Shown piece after piece: positions 1-7,302 of a DNA stretch of 7,302 nt. Every line of letters begins with the position of its first letter. The first letter of the stretch is position 1. Under the pieces are notes generated by a model. It was not told where the DNA came from. It was given only the letters and a program-made list of their open reading frames with translations, and ran no database searches. This stretch comes from CAMYLR01 sp039590215 (GTDB taxonomy: Bacteria; Gemmatimonadota; Gemmatimonadetes; JACCXV01; JAHWKZ01): the NCBI GenBank assembly GCA_039590215.1, contig JBDHFX010000077.1:1-7302 (forward strand). The letters run 5' to 3'. Made by a program: the position numbers and the translations under genes.

Positions 1-33
1 ACGTTGGGAGGGCCTTCGCATTAGACGCTGCGA

Positions 34-108
<75 letters not shown>

Positions 109-127
109 CCACTTTCAGCCTGCACGA

Positions 128-955
128 CTAGTCGGGTTCCAGAAACAGATCGATTCTGAGCTCCCGGCCCGGCTCAACCGCGTAGCGCTCGAATTCGGTC
201 ACGCCTTCGGCCGCCAGAACCTCCTCATCGATGAAGAAGTTCCCCGTGCACCCGACGCTTTCGCGGGTGACGATCGCGTGCGCTGCATCGGCGACAATCT
301 CAGGCCACCGACATTCCGCTGGCGTTACCAGGCCCTTCAGCCTGGAGAGCGCTGCGGTCGCGATCACGGTCTTTGGCCACAAGGCATTTACCCCAATTCT
401 GTCGCTTTCAAACTCGGCCGCCATGCCGATCACGCAGAGGCTCATCCCGTACTTCGAGAGACTGTAAGCAAGATGCGGTGCCAACCACTTTGGGTCGAGG
501 CTAGGCGGGGGCGCAAGAACGAGCACGTGTGGGTTCTCGGAACACTCTAGGTGCGGGATACAAGCCCTTGTTAACAAGTATGTTGCGCGAACATTGACGG
601 CGAAGAGCAGGTCCAGGCGCTTGGCCCCTGTTTCGAGCGTCGACGTGAGGCTGATCGCGCCTGCGTTGTTGACGACCACGTCGATGCCCCCGAACGCCTG
701 TATCGCTCGGTCGACGGCGGCCTCGATCTGATCCTCGAAGCGGAGATCGACCACGACCGGCAAGGCTCTCCCGCCGGCAGCCTCAACTTCCTCGGCCACG
801 CTGTGGATCGTGCCCTGCAGCCCAGGCTGAGGTTCGGTCGTCTTGGCCGCGATTACGACGTTGGCTCCATCCGCCGCGGCGCGCAGAGCGATCGCACGGC
901 CGATCCCCCGACTAGCGCCGGTTACAAAGAGCGTCTTTTCGCGGAGGCTGGCCAC
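128..955 (-). CDS. SDR-family oxidoreductase, HSDL2-like
   Basis: This is an NAD(P)-dependent short-chain dehydrogenase, presumably cytoplasmic, with unknown substrate. Numbering from the GTG at 955 (275 residues), it shows the Rossmann motif TGASRGIG (12-19), D70, NNAG (96-99), N121 and the catalytic pair Y164/K168. Long stretches (DGANVVIAAKT, KRLDLLFAVNV, VNALWPKT, TGNFFIDE) closely resemble the N-terminal domain of animal hydroxysteroid dehydrogenase-like protein 2, known from memory of that family; the SCP2 domain of HSDL2 is absent. The Ser of the HSDL2 'ISPP' segment is Ala148 here; Ser152, 12 residues before the Tyr, could substitute. The GTG start puts the fold at residue 8 and lies 10 nt after the stop of the cyclase-like gene. 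An ATG at 1045 with an AAGGA-like ribosome site would add 30 residues that look like read-through of the overlapping gene, so the start is uncertain. It is the last gene of the run. Confidence 0.88.
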   Translation of the reverse strand: MASLREKTLFVTGASRGIGRAIALRAAADGANVVIAAKTTEPQPGLQGTIHSVAEEVEAAGGRALPVVVDLRFEDQIEAAVDRAIQAFGGIDVVVNNAGAISLTSTLETGAKRLDLLFAVNVRATYLLTRACIPHLECSENPHVLVLAPPPSLDPKWLAPHLAYSLSKYGMSLCVIGMAAEFESDRIGVNALWPKTVIATAALSRLKGLVTPAECRWPEIVADAAHAIVTRESVGCTGNFFIDEEVLAAEGVTEFERYAVEPGRELRIDLFLEPD

Positions 956-965
956 CCTGCGCGGA

Positions 966-1685
966 TCAGCTCGGGAGGTTGCCGTACTTTTCGCGGTCTC
1001 TGCGAATCCAGTGCGCCAACCCGCGGGAGTGGATGCGGGCCACATGGCTCAGCTTTTCCTTCGTCCCTGGCCGTCGGCCCGCCGCGGCGAGTGGCTCGCG
1101 GTCGAGACGACCGTAAGCGATCTCGATCGGTTCGAAACCTTCCACCTGCTCAACTCGCCGGTCTAGTCGCTCTCGCTCCTCTTCGGTCAGGACTTCGAAG
1201 AAGGGCTCGGTCATGAGAAAGTACTCGTTGGCTGAAATCGAGTTCTTGAGCAGTCGGTAAGCCAGGATGACGGAAGGGCCGGCGAAGTCCACCGATCCGC
1301 CTCTCCCCGAGACGACCGCCTCTCCGGCATGAGCGATGAACTTGATCCGCAGCTCATCGACCGCTTCGCAAGCACTGCACCGACAGAGCTTGGCTGATTG
1401 GATAACGGTTTGCTCTGAGGCGAACGCCGCCAACAGCCTCGGAACGGCATCCACGATCGCCCGACGTGAAGTCTCGCCATCCGGCATCGCATAGAAGATC
1501 GTCGCGTCGCCCTCTATCTTGTTGAGCGCGAGGGGATCTTTGACGATCTCCACGAGCGCGGTGGTAAGCCGATCGATCAGCGACTGGGCGTGGAGCAAGC
1601 TCATACGCGGTTGCCGCATGAAATTCGTATACCCGCTGATATCCGCCAGCAGGAGCGCCACGCCACTGAGCTTGGGTTCAGACAT
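966..1685 (-). CDS. DUF2652 protein, class III nucleotidyl cyclase-like fold
   Basis: A 239-residue, probably soluble protein that I recognise as a DUF2652 family member, a distant relative of class III adenylate/guanylate cyclase catalytic domains. The opening ADISGYTNFM (residues 14-23) resembles the cyclase metal-binding strand, with D15. NKIEGDA (55-61) supplies a second acidic position, D60, and a Lys (K56) where cyclases carry a purine-contacting Lys. A cysteine cluster C101-x-C103-x2-C106 follows. FAGPSVILAYRLLKN (134-148) resembles the cyclase catalytic helix: R144 is kept, but the transition-state Asn position appears to be Ile. Whether it makes a cyclic nucleotide, binds one or is catalytically dead cannot be told. 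The ATG overlaps the msrQ stop by 8 bp (1678-1685), implying translational coupling. The C-terminal ~70 residues are charged, with no motif I know. Confidence 0.85.
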   Translation of the reverse strand: MSEPKLSGVALLLADISGYTNFMRQPRMSLLHAQSLIDRLTTALVEIVKDPLALNKIEGDATIFYAMPDGETSRRAIVDAVPRLLAAFASEQTVIQSAKLCRCSACEAVDELRIKFIAHAGEAVVSGRGGSVDFAGPSVILAYRLLKNSISANEYFLMTEPFFEVLTEEERERLDRRVEQVEGFEPIEIAYGRLDREPLAAAGRRPGTKEKLSHVARIHSRGLAHWIRRDREKYGNLPS

Positions 1686-2277
1686 GTCGCCTTCTTCTCG
1701 GTACGAGCCGCACCACCAATAACACGGCCAAGATCAGGCCGTAGACGAGCGGCACCCGGGTGTCCGCCTTTACCGCCCACCAGTAGTGCGTGACGCCACC
1801 GACTCCGGCCAGGTACACCAGCCGATGCAGGCGTCGCCACCGGCGGGCCCCTAGCCTTCGCACCATGCCGTTGGTCGACGTGACCGCCAGCGGTGTCAGC
1901 AGCAGCAACGTCGCAAACCCGATCGTAATCCAGAGACGCTCGGCGATCTCAGACACAATGTCGGCCCACACGAACCATTGGTCGAGCCACACGAAGCAGG
2001 AGAAATGGAAGACGGCGTACCCAAAAGCGGTGAGCCCGACCGTGCGGCGATACCGAATGAGACGATTGAGACCCAGAAACCGGCTCGCCGGGGTGATCGC
2101 CAACGTCACCAACAAGAACCGGAGCGTCCAATCGCCCGACACTTGGCTCAGAGTCTCCACCGGATCGACGCCCAGTTCGCCCCTCAACGCTCGGATCGCA
2201 AGCCAGGTCAGCGGCGCGAGACCGAGCCCGACGACCAGGAGCTGACCGAGACGCCGACTCACGACCCAAGACGACAC
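1678..2277 (-). CDS. msrQ: MsrQ, heme-binding membrane subunit of periplasmic methionine sulfoxide reductase
   Basis: MsrQ (formerly YedZ) is an integral-membrane b-type cytochrome that carries electrons, from quinol or a flavin reductase depending on species, to MsrP. The 199-residue product has about six hydrophobic segments. Histidines in YAVFHFS (H91), RRLHRLVYL (H151) and VTHYWW (H164) match the heme-ligand region of the family; by my recollection these numbers coincide with those of the E. coli protein. The conserved RYRRTVGL (75-82) follows the second membrane segment. The chosen start is GTG at 2277, three bases after the msrP stop (TAG, 2281-2283). There is no good Shine-Dalgarno sequence, so translation probably depends on coupling to msrP. 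The C-terminus is Arg-rich, which fits a cytoplasmic tail. Confidence 0.93.
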   Translation of the reverse strand: MSSWVVSRRLGQLLVVGLGLAPLTWLAIRALRGELGVDPVETLSQVSGDWTLRFLLVTLAITPASRFLGLNRLIRYRRTVGLTAFGYAVFHFSCFVWLDQWFVWADIVSEIAERLWITIGFATLLLLTPLAVTSTNGMVRRLGARRWRRLHRLVYLAGVGGVTHYWWAVKADTRVPLVYGLILAVLLVVRLVPRRRRHV

Positions 2278-2280
2278 TGT

Positions 2281-3210
<930 letters not shown>

Positions 3211-3213
3211 ATG

Positions 3214-3220
3214 CCCTCCT
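3214..3220 (-). promoter_or_regulatory. Shine-Dalgarno of msrP
   Basis: On the coding strand AGGAGGG sits 3 nt before the ATG at 3210. It is the strongest ribosome site in the window. It fixes the msrP start 117 bp downstream of the longest open frame and suggests msrP is initiated independently rather than only by coupling. The preceding CCTC could pair with GAGG in the site, a weak 4-bp hairpin that I do not consider significant. Confidence 0.7.
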
Positions 3221-3271
3221 GCAAGAGGATACGAGCCGGCAGCCCAAAATGTTCGTTTCCGAGATGTTTTT

Positions 3272-4441
3272 CTAGGCTGGAACGATGAGCGCGGTGGCGT
3301 ACATGACGAGTACCCCGACAGCGGCACCGGCCAGGACCTCTCCGCGCCACAGGCCAGCTTTGCCGGTCTCGACCCGGGCTACCAGGCGGCCCACCTCGTA
3401 CACGACCTGTAGGATAGCCCCAGTCCCCACCGCCAGCGCCAGCGCGCCCCAGAAAGGGCTGAAAACGAAGCCACCGATCCACGTTCCGAGGATCGCCGGT
3501 CCCCCGGCCAGGAGCGCCAACCCACCGAAGTGCGCGATTCGTGGTTCGCCACGCAGCAGGGGCGCCGCGATTCCGATGCCTTCGGTGATGTTGTGAAGGG
3601 TGAACCCGACCACCAGGAAAGTGCCCAACCCGACCGCTCCGGTCGCCAGCGCCGCGCCGACAGCCAACCCTTCACCGAGATTGTGAAGCCCGATACCAAA
3701 CGCGATCAACGTGGCGATCGCGAGTGGACTCAACGCTCCGGCGCGCGCGCGACGGCGCTCAGTCACGGCGAGCAATCCCAGCACGGTAGCGAGCGCCACG
3801 ATCCAAACCAGGATCGTGGCGTGGAACGCTTCGGGGACCTCGGACGCTAGCTCGAGCGCCTCGATCAGCGTATCGATCGCCAGGAACACCAGCAGACCCA
3901 CCGTGAGCGCCAGCAGAAAGTCGATCCCCCGGGAACCCAGCCCGCGCAGGAACGGGTACGTTGCGAGGCCGAGCGCCACTGGAACGACCCCCAGATAAAA
4001 ACCAAGCAGTCCCAATTTCCAGAACCACCCGGCGGTCGCCTGGGGCGTCTGCGTCGCGACTTCGATCTGCGCATCGAACGTGATTCCGGTGCTCGATACC
4101 AGAACGACCTCGTGCGCCTCTCCCTCGACCCATGGATACGGGATTTCGATCGTCGCCCGTCGTAGCCGACCGATCGTCGCGTCGGGCTGGATATCGAACG
4201 CCCAGATCGCGTCGTCGATCATGAGCTGACTCACCGTAACCGGATCGGGCCCACCGTTGACGAGTTTGAGCCGGATGAGCCCGGCTTGCGGCAACTCGAT
4301 CCGCTGGATCGTCAACTCCTCAATCGGCGGCGCGGCGCGTTCCAACCCCACGTTTCGGCCCAAGAGGAAGGCCAGCAAACCGACCAGCAGCACGATCACC
4401 ACCGAACCAGCGATGAGACCGGCGCTACGCGTCCGTGACAT
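3272..4441 (-). CDS. ZIP-family metal transporter with N-terminal extracytoplasmic domain
   Basis: A 389-residue membrane protein. Residues ~140-389 form a ZIP (Zrt/Irt-like) permease. The two signature helices read GIGLHNLGEGLAVG (249-262) and FTLHNITEGIGIAAP (280-294), each giving the His/Asn/Glu metal ligands (H253, N254, E257; H283, N284, E287). ZIP proteins move divalent metals such as Zn, Fe and Mn into the cytoplasm. Unusually, the N-terminus has one extra membrane helix (~8-27) followed by ~100 residues rich in alternating hydrophobics (~40-130), which look like a small beta-sandwich outside the membrane; I cannot name that fold. The ATG at 4441 overlaps the end of the multicopper oxidase gene by 17 bp and has a weak GGATGGGG upstream. 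A longer frame from 4528 would only read through the oxidase gene. The overlap implies co-production with the oxidase. Metal specificity is not visible from sequence. Confidence 0.9.
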   Translation of the reverse strand: MSRTRSAGLIAGSVVIVLLVGLLAFLLGRNVGLERAAPPIEELTIQRIELPQAGLIRLKLVNGGPDPVTVSQLMIDDAIWAFDIQPDATIGRLRRATIEIPYPWVEGEAHEVVLVSSTGITFDAQIEVATQTPQATAGWFWKLGLLGFYLGVVPVALGLATYPFLRGLGSRGIDFLLALTVGLLVFLAIDTLIEALELASEVPEAFHATILVWIVALATVLGLLAVTERRRARAGALSPLAIATLIAFGIGLHNLGEGLAVGAALATGAVGLGTFLVVGFTLHNITEGIGIAAPLLRGEPRIAHFGGLALLAGGPAILGTWIGGFVFSPFWGALALAVGTGAILQVVYEVGRLVARVETGKAGLWRGEVLAGAAVGVLVMYATALIVPA

Positions 4442-5453
4442 CGAACAACCCCATCCAACCAAGCTCGGCGAACTCGCTTTGATGCGCGTGAAACATGAAG
4501 CGGCCTGGGTGTCTGAATTCGAACTCAAACACGTGGCGCTCGCCCTGACAGAACATCACCGTATCGGTGAAATCATCGGGCTCGAGTGAAGTCCCCGTTC
4601 GGTACACATGAAAGAAGTTGGCGTGCAGATGGAGCGAGTTGATCAAGTCGAACTCGAGCAGGTTCACGACGTACAGCCGGACCCGCTCGCCGACCACGGC
4701 CGGCAACGGATGACGCATGTAGTGAAAGGCCACGGTATTGACCGCGTAGAACTCGTTCTCAGCGTCGAAGTTGGTGTCGAACCCGTTCATCACCATGACG
4801 TACTCGCGGGCCGGCTCGCGACCGGCAGCCGGATCCACGATGAAGGCGCCATAGAGCCCCTTGTGGATGTGACGTTTCAGCGGTGTCGTGTGACAGTGAT
4901 ACAAGTGGAGCCCAAAGGGATCGGCGTCAAACTCGTAAACGAACTGCTGGCCCGGTTCGACGATCTCGAACACGCCATCCATGTCGGCGGGATGAAAACC
5001 GTGGAAATGGATCGTATGCGGGTGGCTCCCCCCGTTGCGGAAGTTGACTCGGATGCGGTCGCCCTCAGTGCACCGAATCGTCGGGCCCGGCACGCGACCG
5101 TTGTACGTCCACGCCGGATACCACACCCCCGGTGCGATTTCGATCTCCTTGTCGATCGCCACAAAGTCGTATTCGCGAAGGGTCTGCCCGCTGGGCAGCG
5201 TCGACACGCGCCCCCCGTCGAACTCAGTGGCAAATGCGGTCGGGTCAAAGCCGCCTGGCTGGATGTCCTTGAACGGTCCGGTGCCACCGGCGCCGTGCAA
5301 ATCGGGCACCTCGGCCCGCGGTTCCAGACGCTGACCGGCCTTGGTTAACGCGGTACCGCCAAGCGCAGCGGCCCCGGCCAGCGCACTGCCCTTCAGCAAC
5401 GTGCGTCGGCTGAGTCCCGGCTGGCTTTTCTTTGTGTCGTCTTGATCGATCAT
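4425..5453 (-). CDS. Tat-exported two-domain multicopper oxidase (type C arrangement)
   Basis: A 342-residue copper oxidase that couples one-electron oxidation of a substrate (metal ion or phenol) to O2 reduction. A Tat signal, SRRTLLKGSALAGAAALGG (15-33), directs export. Cupredoxin domain 1 carries HPHTIHFHG (144-152) and HCHTTPLKRHIHKGL (186-200): C187 with H146 and H195 fit a type 1 site, with Leu200 at the axial position. Domain 2 carries HLH (275-277) and HAH (322-324), where the Cys is replaced by Ala, so it has no type 1 copper. The eight His 149, 151, 186, 188, 275, 277, 322 and 324 make a full trinuclear site. In known two-domain oxidases this cluster forms at trimer interfaces; type 1 copper in domain 1 only is the type C class. 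The complete trinuclear set argues against a plain NirK nitrite reductase. It is the first gene after the promoter and iron-box region, and overlaps the transporter gene. Confidence 0.93.
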   Translation of the reverse strand: MIDQDDTKKSQPGLSRRTLLKGSALAGAAALGGTALTKAGQRLEPRAEVPDLHGAGGTGPFKDIQPGGFDPTAFATEFDGGRVSTLPSGQTLREYDFVAIDKEIEIAPGVWYPAWTYNGRVPGPTIRCTEGDRIRVNFRNGGSHPHTIHFHGFHPADMDGVFEIVEPGQQFVYEFDADPFGLHLYHCHTTPLKRHIHKGLYGAFIVDPAAGREPAREYVMVMNGFDTNFDAENEFYAVNTVAFHYMRHPLPAVVGERVRLYVVNLLEFDLINSLHLHANFFHVYRTGTSLEPDDFTDTVMFCQGERHVFEFEFRHPGRFMFHAHQSEFAELGWMGLFDVTDA

Positions 5454-5455
5454 AA

Positions 5456-5474
5456 GAAAATTAGCCTGACCTAA
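5456..5474 (-). promoter_or_regulatory. Putative DtxR/IdeR-type iron box
   Basis: The coding strand reads TTAGGTCAGGCTAATTTTC, against the remembered IdeR/DtxR consensus TTAGGTTAGGCTAACCTAA. By eye 14 of 19 positions match; the left half and centre are near perfect and the outer right half is degenerate. It begins two bases before the oxidase start codon and overlaps the 3' base of the predicted -10 and the likely transcription start. That is the position where an iron-bound DtxR-family repressor would block transcription. No second copy was seen elsewhere in the window. No regulator gene is present here. Confidence 0.5.
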
Positions 5475-5502
5475 ATATTGCCCTACACGTTCCCCTCGTC
5501 AA
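5474..5502 (-). promoter_or_regulatory. Predicted sigma70-type promoter of the oxidase operon
   Basis: On the coding strand TTGACG (5497-5502) is a 5/6 match to the -35 element. It is followed by a 17-bp spacer and AATATT (5474-5479), a 4/6 match to the -10 element. TATTTA (5472-5477) is an alternative -10 with a 19-bp spacer. Transcription would start within or next to the iron-box sequence, leaving a leader of only ~10-20 nt. The only Shine-Dalgarno-like bases (AGG, 5465-5467) lie inside the operator, 11 nt from the ATG. Confidence 0.5.
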
Positions 5503-5533
5503 CCACCGAGCCGCCAGCTACGCCTATCGACAG

Positions 5534-6985
5534 CTAGCGCCCCTTATCGAGGGGATAGTGTGGCGGTACGCCGCTCCCGGGAACCGGAGGCCACCCGGGC
5601 ATGCTCGGTCCCCTCCCACGGTGCGACGCGGCTGAAAACTGTCCCCACTGGGCCTCGGGAACTGATCCTTCCTCGGCCGCCTCCCGTTCCGGGTCGCGCA
5701 GGAGCACGTATCCCAGAACGAGCAGACCAGTGAACTTGGGGTCCGGAAACATCGTAATCGCGGTCAGGAACCCGTTGACGGCGATGAAGACGAGGTACGC
5801 GACAAGAAACGCGAATGCCGCGTCACGAGATCGCATCGCCCAGCGGAGCGCGCGGCTGACACTACCGGCTAGTACTGCCACGAATAGGCCGAGGCCGACG
5901 AACCCTGTACCCAACAGAATCTCAAGATAGAGAGAATGGGCTTCGCCAACGCCCCAGGACACCAGGAGCGGCATCTCGCCAGCTCGTTCCGGTGACATGA
6001 AGCTGTTGAAGCCGTAACCCAGCACCGGGCGTTCCACCACGAAGGTCCACAAGTACTCCCACAAATCGGTCCTGCCGCTTAGCGTTTGCGTTATCTCGTT
6101 CACACCCTCCGCGCGTCCCATCAAGATGATCTGCCACGGCGTCGACAAAGCGTCGTTCTGGATAAGAAAGAAGGTCAAAAGCGCAACTGCGCTGGTGGAC
6201 ATCACCATGGCGGTTAATCTCAGCGGCGACGAGCGAACGCCGGCAAACATCGCGAGCGCAACTAGAGTTGCCCCAGCGGCGGTTCGCGACCTGGTCAGTA
6301 CGAGCAAGACAAGACCCGTGGCGGCGACAATCACGAATAGATGCCGGCGCTCAATCCTCATCTTGGACAGGCAAACCGCACCCAGGACCAAGACGGCCAA
6401 ATTCATCCCCTGCCGGTTCGGGTGCACCGTGCCAGCAAATCTGTACCCTTCCGAGAACGGTTGAAAAGTTCCGTGCATGAGCTCCGCAGCGACTCCGATC
6501 AACGCATAGGCCAGCGAACTCAGGGTCATAAGAAGAATGACGTCGCGTAGAGAAAAATGTCTAAGCGTGGCGACGATCGCGATAATGACGATGCCGAGCA
6601 GCACCAGACGCCGGAAGGCGAGCGCGAAGTCCACAGTCCAGAGTAGGCTCAGAGCGGCCCAGCATAGAAACCCCAGCGCAAACCAAGGGAGAAGACCATC
6701 CAACCTGAGCTTGTATTGGGGGTGTCTCACAACGATTGTTACTACGCCCCACAGGCCCAGCAGCACGTAGCCCAATCGACGCCGAGGTGAACCCTCAGCA
6801 ATCAACTCCGCCGAAGTGACAAAACTCGTAGACCAGTCCTGGATAACGGAGAAATCCAGCCTATGACCGACCACAAAAAGGAGACCGCCGATCAGAATCA
6901 TCGTTAACCACGGGATCGGTTGTTTCTCGATTGCAGTTGGCTCAGGCCCAAGGTGGCCCCCGCGAGATCTGCTTGGCTCGAGCAT
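5534..6985 (-). CDS. O-antigen ligase / Wzy-type polysaccharide polymerase family membrane protein
   Basis: A 483-residue polytopic membrane protein of the Wzy_C/O-antigen ligase superfamily, which transfers or polymerises undecaprenyl-linked glycans outside the membrane. It has about a dozen hydrophobic segments. Family marks are GTVHPNRQG (185-193), TRSRTA (231-236), SGRTDLWE (303-310) at the start of the large extracytoplasmic loop, GYGFNSF (323-329) and EAHSLYLEILLGTGFVGLG (348-366), with H350 as the likely functional His. Such proteins are hard to split into ligase, polymerase or protein-glycosylating types; the likely Gram-positive-type host favours capsule or exopolysaccharide polymerisation. 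The C-terminal ~55 residues are hydrophilic and rich in Pro and Gly (from ~455), an unusual cytoplasmic tail. The ATG at 6985 lies 7 bp after the upstream stop and has only a weak ribosome site, suggesting coupling. Confidence 0.9.
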   Translation of the reverse strand: MLEPSRSRGGHLGPEPTAIEKQPIPWLTMILIGGLLFVVGHRLDFSVIQDWSTSFVTSAELIAEGSPRRRLGYVLLGLWGVVTIVVRHPQYKLRLDGLLPWFALGFLCWAALSLLWTVDFALAFRRLVLLGIVIIAIVATLRHFSLRDVILLMTLSSLAYALIGVAAELMHGTFQPFSEGYRFAGTVHPNRQGMNLAVLVLGAVCLSKMRIERRHLFVIVAATGLVLLVLTRSRTAAGATLVALAMFAGVRSSPLRLTAMVMSTSAVALLTFFLIQNDALSTPWQIILMGRAEGVNEITQTLSGRTDLWEYLWTFVVERPVLGYGFNSFMSPERAGEMPLLVSWGVGEAHSLYLEILLGTGFVGLGLFVAVLAGSVSRALRWAMRSRDAAFAFLVAYLVFIAVNGFLTAITMFPDPKFTGLLVLGYVLLRDPEREAAEEGSVPEAQWGQFSAASHRGRGPSMPGWPPVPGSGVPPHYPLDKGR

Positions 6986-6992
6986 GGGTAGC

Positions 6993-7301
6993 CTACGCTA
7001 CGTCCTCATTCTGCAGGTTCGGCTCGATCGAAAGACGGTTACTTAGCCGATCGAGATCAGCACCAATCTGACCTTCAGAATGGCAGGCCTTAGCGGCGCG
7101 AATCCGTTCGTGAAGTAACTGCAAAGAGGGGGCCGGTGGAGTCGCGGCGTCAAGCGATGCGGCCATCGTCGTATCTTGCGGCGTGGCGGCCATGAGGTAG
7201 TAGCGATAGGCGTGCCGATCCTCAAGCTCGACCGCGAGCCGAACCGCCTCGCCGGGGCCAACTTCCACTCCCGTTAGGTCTTGGACGATACGATCAAGCA
7301 T
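6993..7301 (-). CDS. Unrecognised protein, probably the C-terminal part of a gene cut by the window edge
   Basis: The open frame covers 102 residues from an ATG at 7301 to TAG at 6993-6995. The frame is open right up to the window edge, so this ATG may be internal and the gene may extend beyond. I do not recognise the family. The visible part is soluble and acidic, with ELEDRHAYRYYLMAA (26-40), a low-complexity Ala/Thr/Pro stretch (~39-58) and a probable amphipathic helix LQLLHERIRAAKA (61-73). There are no membrane segments. The stop lies 7 bp from the O-antigen ligase start, so the two genes are probably co-transcribed and this one may belong to a polysaccharide biosynthesis cluster lying to the right. 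A glycosyl- or sulfotransferase tail is a guess only. Confidence 0.55.
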   Translation of the reverse strand: MLDRIVQDLTGVEVGPGEAVRLAVELEDRHAYRYYLMAATPQDTTMAASLDAATPPAPSLQLLHERIRAAKACHSEGQIGADLDRLSNRLSIEPNLQNEDVA

Positions 7302-7302
7302 C

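Noticed and set aside
3211..3271. Internal promoter in the 61-bp gap before msrP (a TATCCT-like hexamer is present)
   Set aside because: No matching -35 element at suitable spacing; I cannot support a promoter from this alone.
3211..3327. N-terminal extension of MsrP from an ATG at 3327
   Set aside because: It overlaps the transporter C-terminus. The ATG at 3210 has a strong Shine-Dalgarno and places the Tat signal correctly.
4442..4528. N-terminal extension of the ZIP transporter from 4528
   Set aside because: It would overlap the oxidase gene by ~100 bp and encodes no family-like sequence. The ATG at 4441 starts just before the first membrane helix.
4608..5348. 246-residue open frame on the + strand opposite the multicopper oxidase
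   Set aside because: It is fully antisense to the oxidase gene, whose copper-ligand motifs are all intact. No recognisable domain in this frame.
5443..5452. Perfect palindrome TGATCGATCA over the oxidase start codon
   Set aside because: Ten bases only, made of overlapping GATC/CGAT words common throughout this sequence, and explained by the coding sequence.
5540..5554. CCCCT/AGGGG hairpin near the O-antigen ligase stop, considered as a terminator
   Set aside because: The stem is only 5 bp, lies inside the coding sequence and is not followed by a U-run.

Overview
The window reads as a GC-rich bacterial chromosome segment. It has GTG starts, tight same-strand gene packing, Tat-exported metalloenzymes and a DtxR/IdeR-type iron-box sequence. 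Together these fit Actinomycetota best; Chloroflexota or a related phylum is possible. The lineage is an inference from gene content, not from a marker gene.

Layout: a tRNA-Cys(GCA) gene lies on the + strand at the left edge (34-108). Every protein gene is on the - strand. Reading in transcription order from the right edge: an unrecognised gene cut by or starting at the window edge (6993-7301), an O-antigen ligase/polymerase family membrane protein (5534-6985), and an 80-bp spacer holding a promoter-like sequence and an iron-box-like operator. Then come six closely spaced genes: a Tat-exported two-domain multicopper oxidase (4425-5453), a ZIP-family metal transporter with an extra N-terminal extracytoplasmic domain (3272-4441), msrP (2281-3210), msrQ (1678-2277), a DUF2652 cyclase-fold protein (966-1685) and an HSDL2-like short-chain dehydrogenase (128-955). 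The operon end converges on the tRNA.

The most interesting unit is the six-gene run. A putative extracytoplasmic metal or phenol oxidase is translationally overlapped with a metal permease. Both are followed by the MsrPQ system, which repairs oxidised methionines outside the cytoplasm using electrons drawn through the membrane. A 19-bp sequence matching the DtxR/IdeR iron-box consensus at 14 of 19 positions covers the predicted -10/transcription start of the first gene. A coherent hypothesis is an iron-regulated oxidase-permease pair, loosely analogous in logic to the yeast Fet3/Ftr1 pair, with a coupled protein-repair system and a cyclase-like protein that may be a sensor. The iron link is inferred from sequence only. 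No intergenic stretch in the window exceeds 300 bases.
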